From the NCBI GenBank assembly GCA_036519575.1, contig DATDKZ010000234.1, positions 1 to 7,698 on the forward strand: a stretch of 7,698 nucleotides of DNA, in the 5' to 3' direction. The notes beneath the pieces are model-generated. The model was given only the letters and a program-made list of their open reading frames with translations, did not search any database and was not told where the DNA came from. The DNA comes from AC-69 sp036519575. Lineage in GTDB: Bacteria; Actinomycetota; UBA4738; HRBIN12. Positions within the stretch are counted from its first letter, which is position 1, and each line of letters opens with the position of its first letter. Below are positions 5,802 through 7,698 of this stretch, one piece after another. Position numbers and translations under genes: made by a program.

Positions 5802-7225
5802 CGAGGCCCCAGGTTGTAGCCGAGTCGGCGCGGCATTCGAGCCACGAACGTCACCAGAGGGTTCGGCCGCCGTCCCCGGTCCTCCGCATCGTCCTTTCGA
5901 CGGATGGCCTCGTTCACCATGAGCATCCCGGACGAGAGGATCGGTTCGGGGGGGAAGCGGAGGGGCTCGTGCGTCACGAGGGCGAGACGGGAGAAGCCGT
6001 CCTCGGCGTGCATGGCCAGGCTGGCCAGGATCTGGCCGCCGAGGTGGCAGGGGGCGACGCCGTTCCCGGTGAACCCCAGGCCGTGATGGACGTTCCCTGA
6101 CGTCGAGCTACCGAAGAACGGCAGGTAGGTGCCGGCCACGTCGATGGGCCCTCCCCACCCCGCGGCGAGCGGCACGTCCCGGAAGCTCGGGAACATCCGG
6201 TGCAGATCGGCGATCGCCGTTCGCAGGAACCGCTCGTCGTAGGTGAACCGCGGGCCGATCCTCCGGGCCAGTCCGGGCTGCATGCCCGCGCAGCCCATGG
6301 CGATCCGCCCGTCGGGGGTCGTCCGCACGTAGTGCAGCGAAGGGCGCAGGTCACGCAGGGCCTCGCCGCCTGTCCAGTTGATCGCCTCCAGCTTCTCTGG
6401 GGCCGGCTCGGTCAGCACGATATAGCTCCCGCGGACCGCCACGTGTCGCCGGAACCGTTTCCAGTGGATGCCCCACGACCCCACGGCGATGACGGCATGG
6501 GCTGCGCGAACGCAGCCACCGGGCGTCTTCGCCGTCGCCGGCGGTCCGGCGGCGAACCGGCGGACCGGGGTTCCCTCGAAGATTCGAACGCCGCGCTCCA
6601 GCAGCACCCGACGCAGTCCCCGGGCCAGCCGGGCGGGCTGCACGGTGGCGGCATCGGGATGGAACACGCCGCCAAGCAGGACCGGGGAGTCGATGCGCTT
6701 ACGGACCTCGTCGGCGGAGAGCTCGACGAGTTCCTCCTCGGCCCCGAGGCGCCGCGCTTCCCCGAGCTCGTGCTCCCAGGAGCCCTCCTGGAACGGGTTC
6801 GACGCAACCGCCAGTTCGCCGCCGTCGGTGAACCAGGCGTCGACGCCGTGGCGCTGGCAGAACCGGCCGATCTCGGCCACGCTCCGGGACGCCGCGAGAC
6901 ACAACTCGAGCGCGTCGCCGTCCCCGAACCGGTGGGCCAGCTCGCCGATCGAGCTCCAGTACCCGTTCACGAACCCGCCGTTCCGCCCGCTCGGCCCGCC
7001 GCCGCAGATGTCCTGCTCCAGGAGGACGACGTCGATGCCGGGATCGCGTTCCTTCAGGAAGTAGGCCGCCCACATGCCGGTGTAGCCGCCGCCGATGATC
7101 ATCACGTCGGCGGCGGTGTCCGTCGCGAGCGGCGGACACGGCTCGCCCGGATCCTGCGCGAGTGCCTCGTCCACCCACCATCCGCGCGTCGTCCGCGGAG
7201 GCGGCTCGATCGGCATGGGGTCCAT
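5798..7225 (-). CDS. DAO-family FAD-dependent oxidase, PuuB/DadA-like (copy 1)
   Basis: 475 residues from the ATG at 7225, exactly the length of its downstream paralogue. It has the same architecture: Rossmann motif G45-G-G-Y-T-G50, acidic E70, C74-GGGPSGRNGGF, VQPARLARGL, WTGGEA, TTPDGRIAMG, WGGPIDV and LGFTGNGVAPCHL (C393), ending RRLGYNLGPR. The expected activity is FAD-dependent oxidation of an amine or amino acid; the substrate is unknown. The start was chosen because AGGGAG lies 6 nt upstream and because it aligns with the paralogue's start. The frame is open to 7318, but those extra codons would overlap ilvD on the other strand and look unlike a protein N-terminus. An ATG at 7255 is a weaker alternative. 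It is the first gene of a two-gene operon and is divergent from ilvD. The two copies differ most in residues 91-165 and around the central substrate-facing part, so they may differ in specificity. Confidence 0.88.
   Translation of the reverse strand: MDPMPIEPPPRTTRGWWVDEALAQDPGEPCPPLATDTAADVMIIGGGYTGMWAAYFLKERDPGIDVVLLEQDICGGGPSGRNGGFVNGYWSSIGELAHRFGDGDALELCLAASRSVAEIGRFCQRHGVDAWFTDGGELAVASNPFQEGSWEHELGEARRLGAEEELVELSADEVRKRIDSPVLLGGVFHPDAATVQPARLARGLRRVLLERGVRIFEGTPVRRFAAGPPATAKTPGGCVRAAHAVIAVGSWGIHWKRFRRHVAVRGSYIVLTEPAPEKLEAINWTGGEALRDLRPSLHYVRTTPDGRIAMGCAGMQPGLARRIGPRFTYDERFLRTAIADLHRMFPSFRDVPLAAGWGGPIDVAGTYLPFFGSSTSGNVHHGLGFTGNGVAPCHLGGQILASLAMHAEDGFSRLALVTHEPLRFPPEPILSSGMLMVNEAIRRKDDAEDRGRRPNPLVTFVARMPRRLGYNLGPR
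6962..7110. repeat. conserved 149-bp tract, copy within the upstream oxidase
   Basis: This is the partner of 5535-5683, in the same orientation, and encodes the matching Rossmann segment of the upstream oxidase. The match ends sharply on its left side at 6961/5534. It fades on its right side through a variable patch (7058-7069) before a second conserved block (7070-7110). Confidence 0.85.
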
Positions 7226-7231
7226 CAAGTG

Positions 7232-7237
7232 CTCCCT
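7232..7237 (-). promoter_or_regulatory. ribosome binding site of the upstream oxidase
   Basis: The minus strand reads AGGGAG with 6 nt to the ATG at 7225. It is the main reason to prefer that start over the longer open frame. Confidence 0.6.
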
Positions 7238-7239
7238 GG

Positions 7240-7245
7240 TATCGT
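7240..7245 (+). promoter_or_regulatory. possible -10 element of ilvD
   Basis: TATCGT fits TANNNT and lies 39 nt before the ilvD GTG, which would give a short leader containing the strong ribosome binding site. No good -35 is visible at the right distance. The divergent gap of 59 bp (7226-7284) must also hold the promoter of the oxidase pair, which I could not identify. Confidence 0.25.
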
Positions 7246-7271
7246 GCGGTTCCATTCTGACCCAAGCGTTC

Positions 7272-7280
7272 GGAGGAGGA
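7272..7280 (+). promoter_or_regulatory. strong ribosome binding site of ilvD
   Basis: GGAGGAGGA ends 4 nt before the GTG at 7285, with a GGAGG core at normal spacing. It fixes the ilvD start. It is the clearest Shine-Dalgarno in the window, in contrast to the apparently leaderless genes at the left. Confidence 0.75.
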
Positions 7281-7284
7281 CGCG

Positions 7285-7698
7285 GTGGGCGCGCGAGGAC
7301 GCGACCGGAAGCGACCACGGAGCTGGGAGGTCACCGAGGGACCCGAACGCGCTCCGGCCCGGGCGATGCTCCGGGCTGTCGGCTTCTCCGAGGAGGACTT
7401 CGGGAAGTCGCAGGTCGGGGTGGCCTCCTCGTGGAACGAGGTCACACCCTGCAACTACCACCTGAACAAGCTGGCCGCACTGGCCAAGGAGGGCGTCCGA
7501 CAGGGCGGCGCGGTGCCGCTGGAGTTCACCACGATCGCGGTCTCTGATGGCATCGCCATGGGCCACGAGGGCATGAAGGCCTCGCTCATCTCCCGTGAGG
7601 TGATCGCGGACTCGGTCGAGCTCGTGATGCACGCCGAGCGGTTCGACGGCTTGGTGGGCATCGCCGGCTGCGACAAGAGCGAGCCGGGGATGCTGATG
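7285..7698 (+). CDS. ilvD: dihydroxy-acid dehydratase, N-terminal part (cut by window edge)
   Basis: 138 codons are visible from a GTG start; the frame is open to the right edge. The enzyme dehydrates 2,3-dihydroxy-3-methylbutanoate and -pentanoate to the 2-keto acids in valine, isoleucine and leucine synthesis, in the cytoplasm. Family blocks are clear: APARAMLRAVGF (23-34), VGVASSWNEVTPCN (44-57), PLEFTTIAVSDGIAMGHEGM (78-97), SREVIADSVE (103-112) and AGCDKSEPGML (127-137). C56 and C129 are two of the three iron-sulfur ligands, and their 73-residue spacing agrees with known enzymes (C49/C122). D88, D130 and K131 correspond to the Mg site, including the lysine that is carbamylated in the family. 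The serine-proline pair in the cluster motif is split by Glu133, where Leu or Thr is usual. The gene is divergent from the oxidase pair and probably unrelated to it. Confidence 0.93.
   Translation, partial: MGARGRDRKRPRSWEVTEGPERAPARAMLRAVGFSEEDFGKSQVGVASSWNEVTPCNYHLNKLAALAKEGVRQGGAVPLEFTTIAVSDGIAMGHEGMKASLISREVIADSVELVMHAERFDGLVGIAGCDKSEPGMLM

Noticed and set aside
4092..5819. A 575-codon open frame on the plus strand, antisense to the downstream oxidase
   Set aside because: Low-complexity Arg/Pro-rich translation with no motif, covering a well-supported gene; a comparable shadow frame (6200-7465) covers the paralogue, as expected for homologous DNA read antisense.
7226..7318. Longer N-terminus for the upstream oxidase, starting at 7318
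   Set aside because: It would overlap ilvD, lacks similarity to the paralogue's start, and ignores the AGGGAG site before the ATG at 7225.

Overview
The window is a GC-rich, densely coded bacterial fragment (codons strongly biased to G/C at third positions, several GTG starts, a GGAGGAGGA ribosome binding site in front of ilvD, and TANNNT hexamers just upstream of start codons that would give nearly leaderless mRNAs). These traits suggest an actinobacterial-type chromosome. I cannot place it more finely from sequence alone. I see no rRNA, tRNA, CRISPR array, insertion sequence or phage gene.

Layout. (1) Bases 1-89, minus strand: the first 29 codons of a Tat-exported lipoprotein, cut off by the window edge. 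(2) 119-1273, minus: a membrane-anchored or secreted seven-bladed beta-propeller with WAVG/RWDG repeats. (3) 1357-2979, plus: a PYROXD2/phytoene-dehydrogenase-like FAD oxidoreductase, read divergently from the propeller gene across an 83-bp gap holding two facing promoters. (4) 2980-4377, plus: an amidase-signature hydrolase that starts on the base after the oxidoreductase stop. (5) 4374-5801 and 5798-7225, both minus: two tandem paralogous DAO-family (PuuB/DadA-like) FAD oxidases of identical length, joined by a GTGA stop/start overlap, with the downstream one ending inside the stop codon of the convergent amidase. (6) 7285-7698, plus: the 5' part of ilvD (dihydroxy-acid dehydratase), divergent from the oxidase pair.

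The centre of the window can be read as an amine/amide catabolic module: three FAD enzymes (one COG1233-type, two DAO-type) plus one amidase, near what may be a Tat-lipoprotein solute receptor. A plausible working model is oxidation of an amine or amino acid at C-N bonds and hydrolysis of an amide, but no substrate can be read from the sequence. The propeller and ilvD are probably bystanders.

The most notable signal beyond gene content is a 149-bp tract of about 94% DNA identity between the two oxidase paralogues, nearly free of synonymous change over its first 96 bp. A stretch elsewhere in the same pair with 18 identical amino acids differs at 12 of 53 bases. This points to gene conversion or unusual nucleotide-level constraint.
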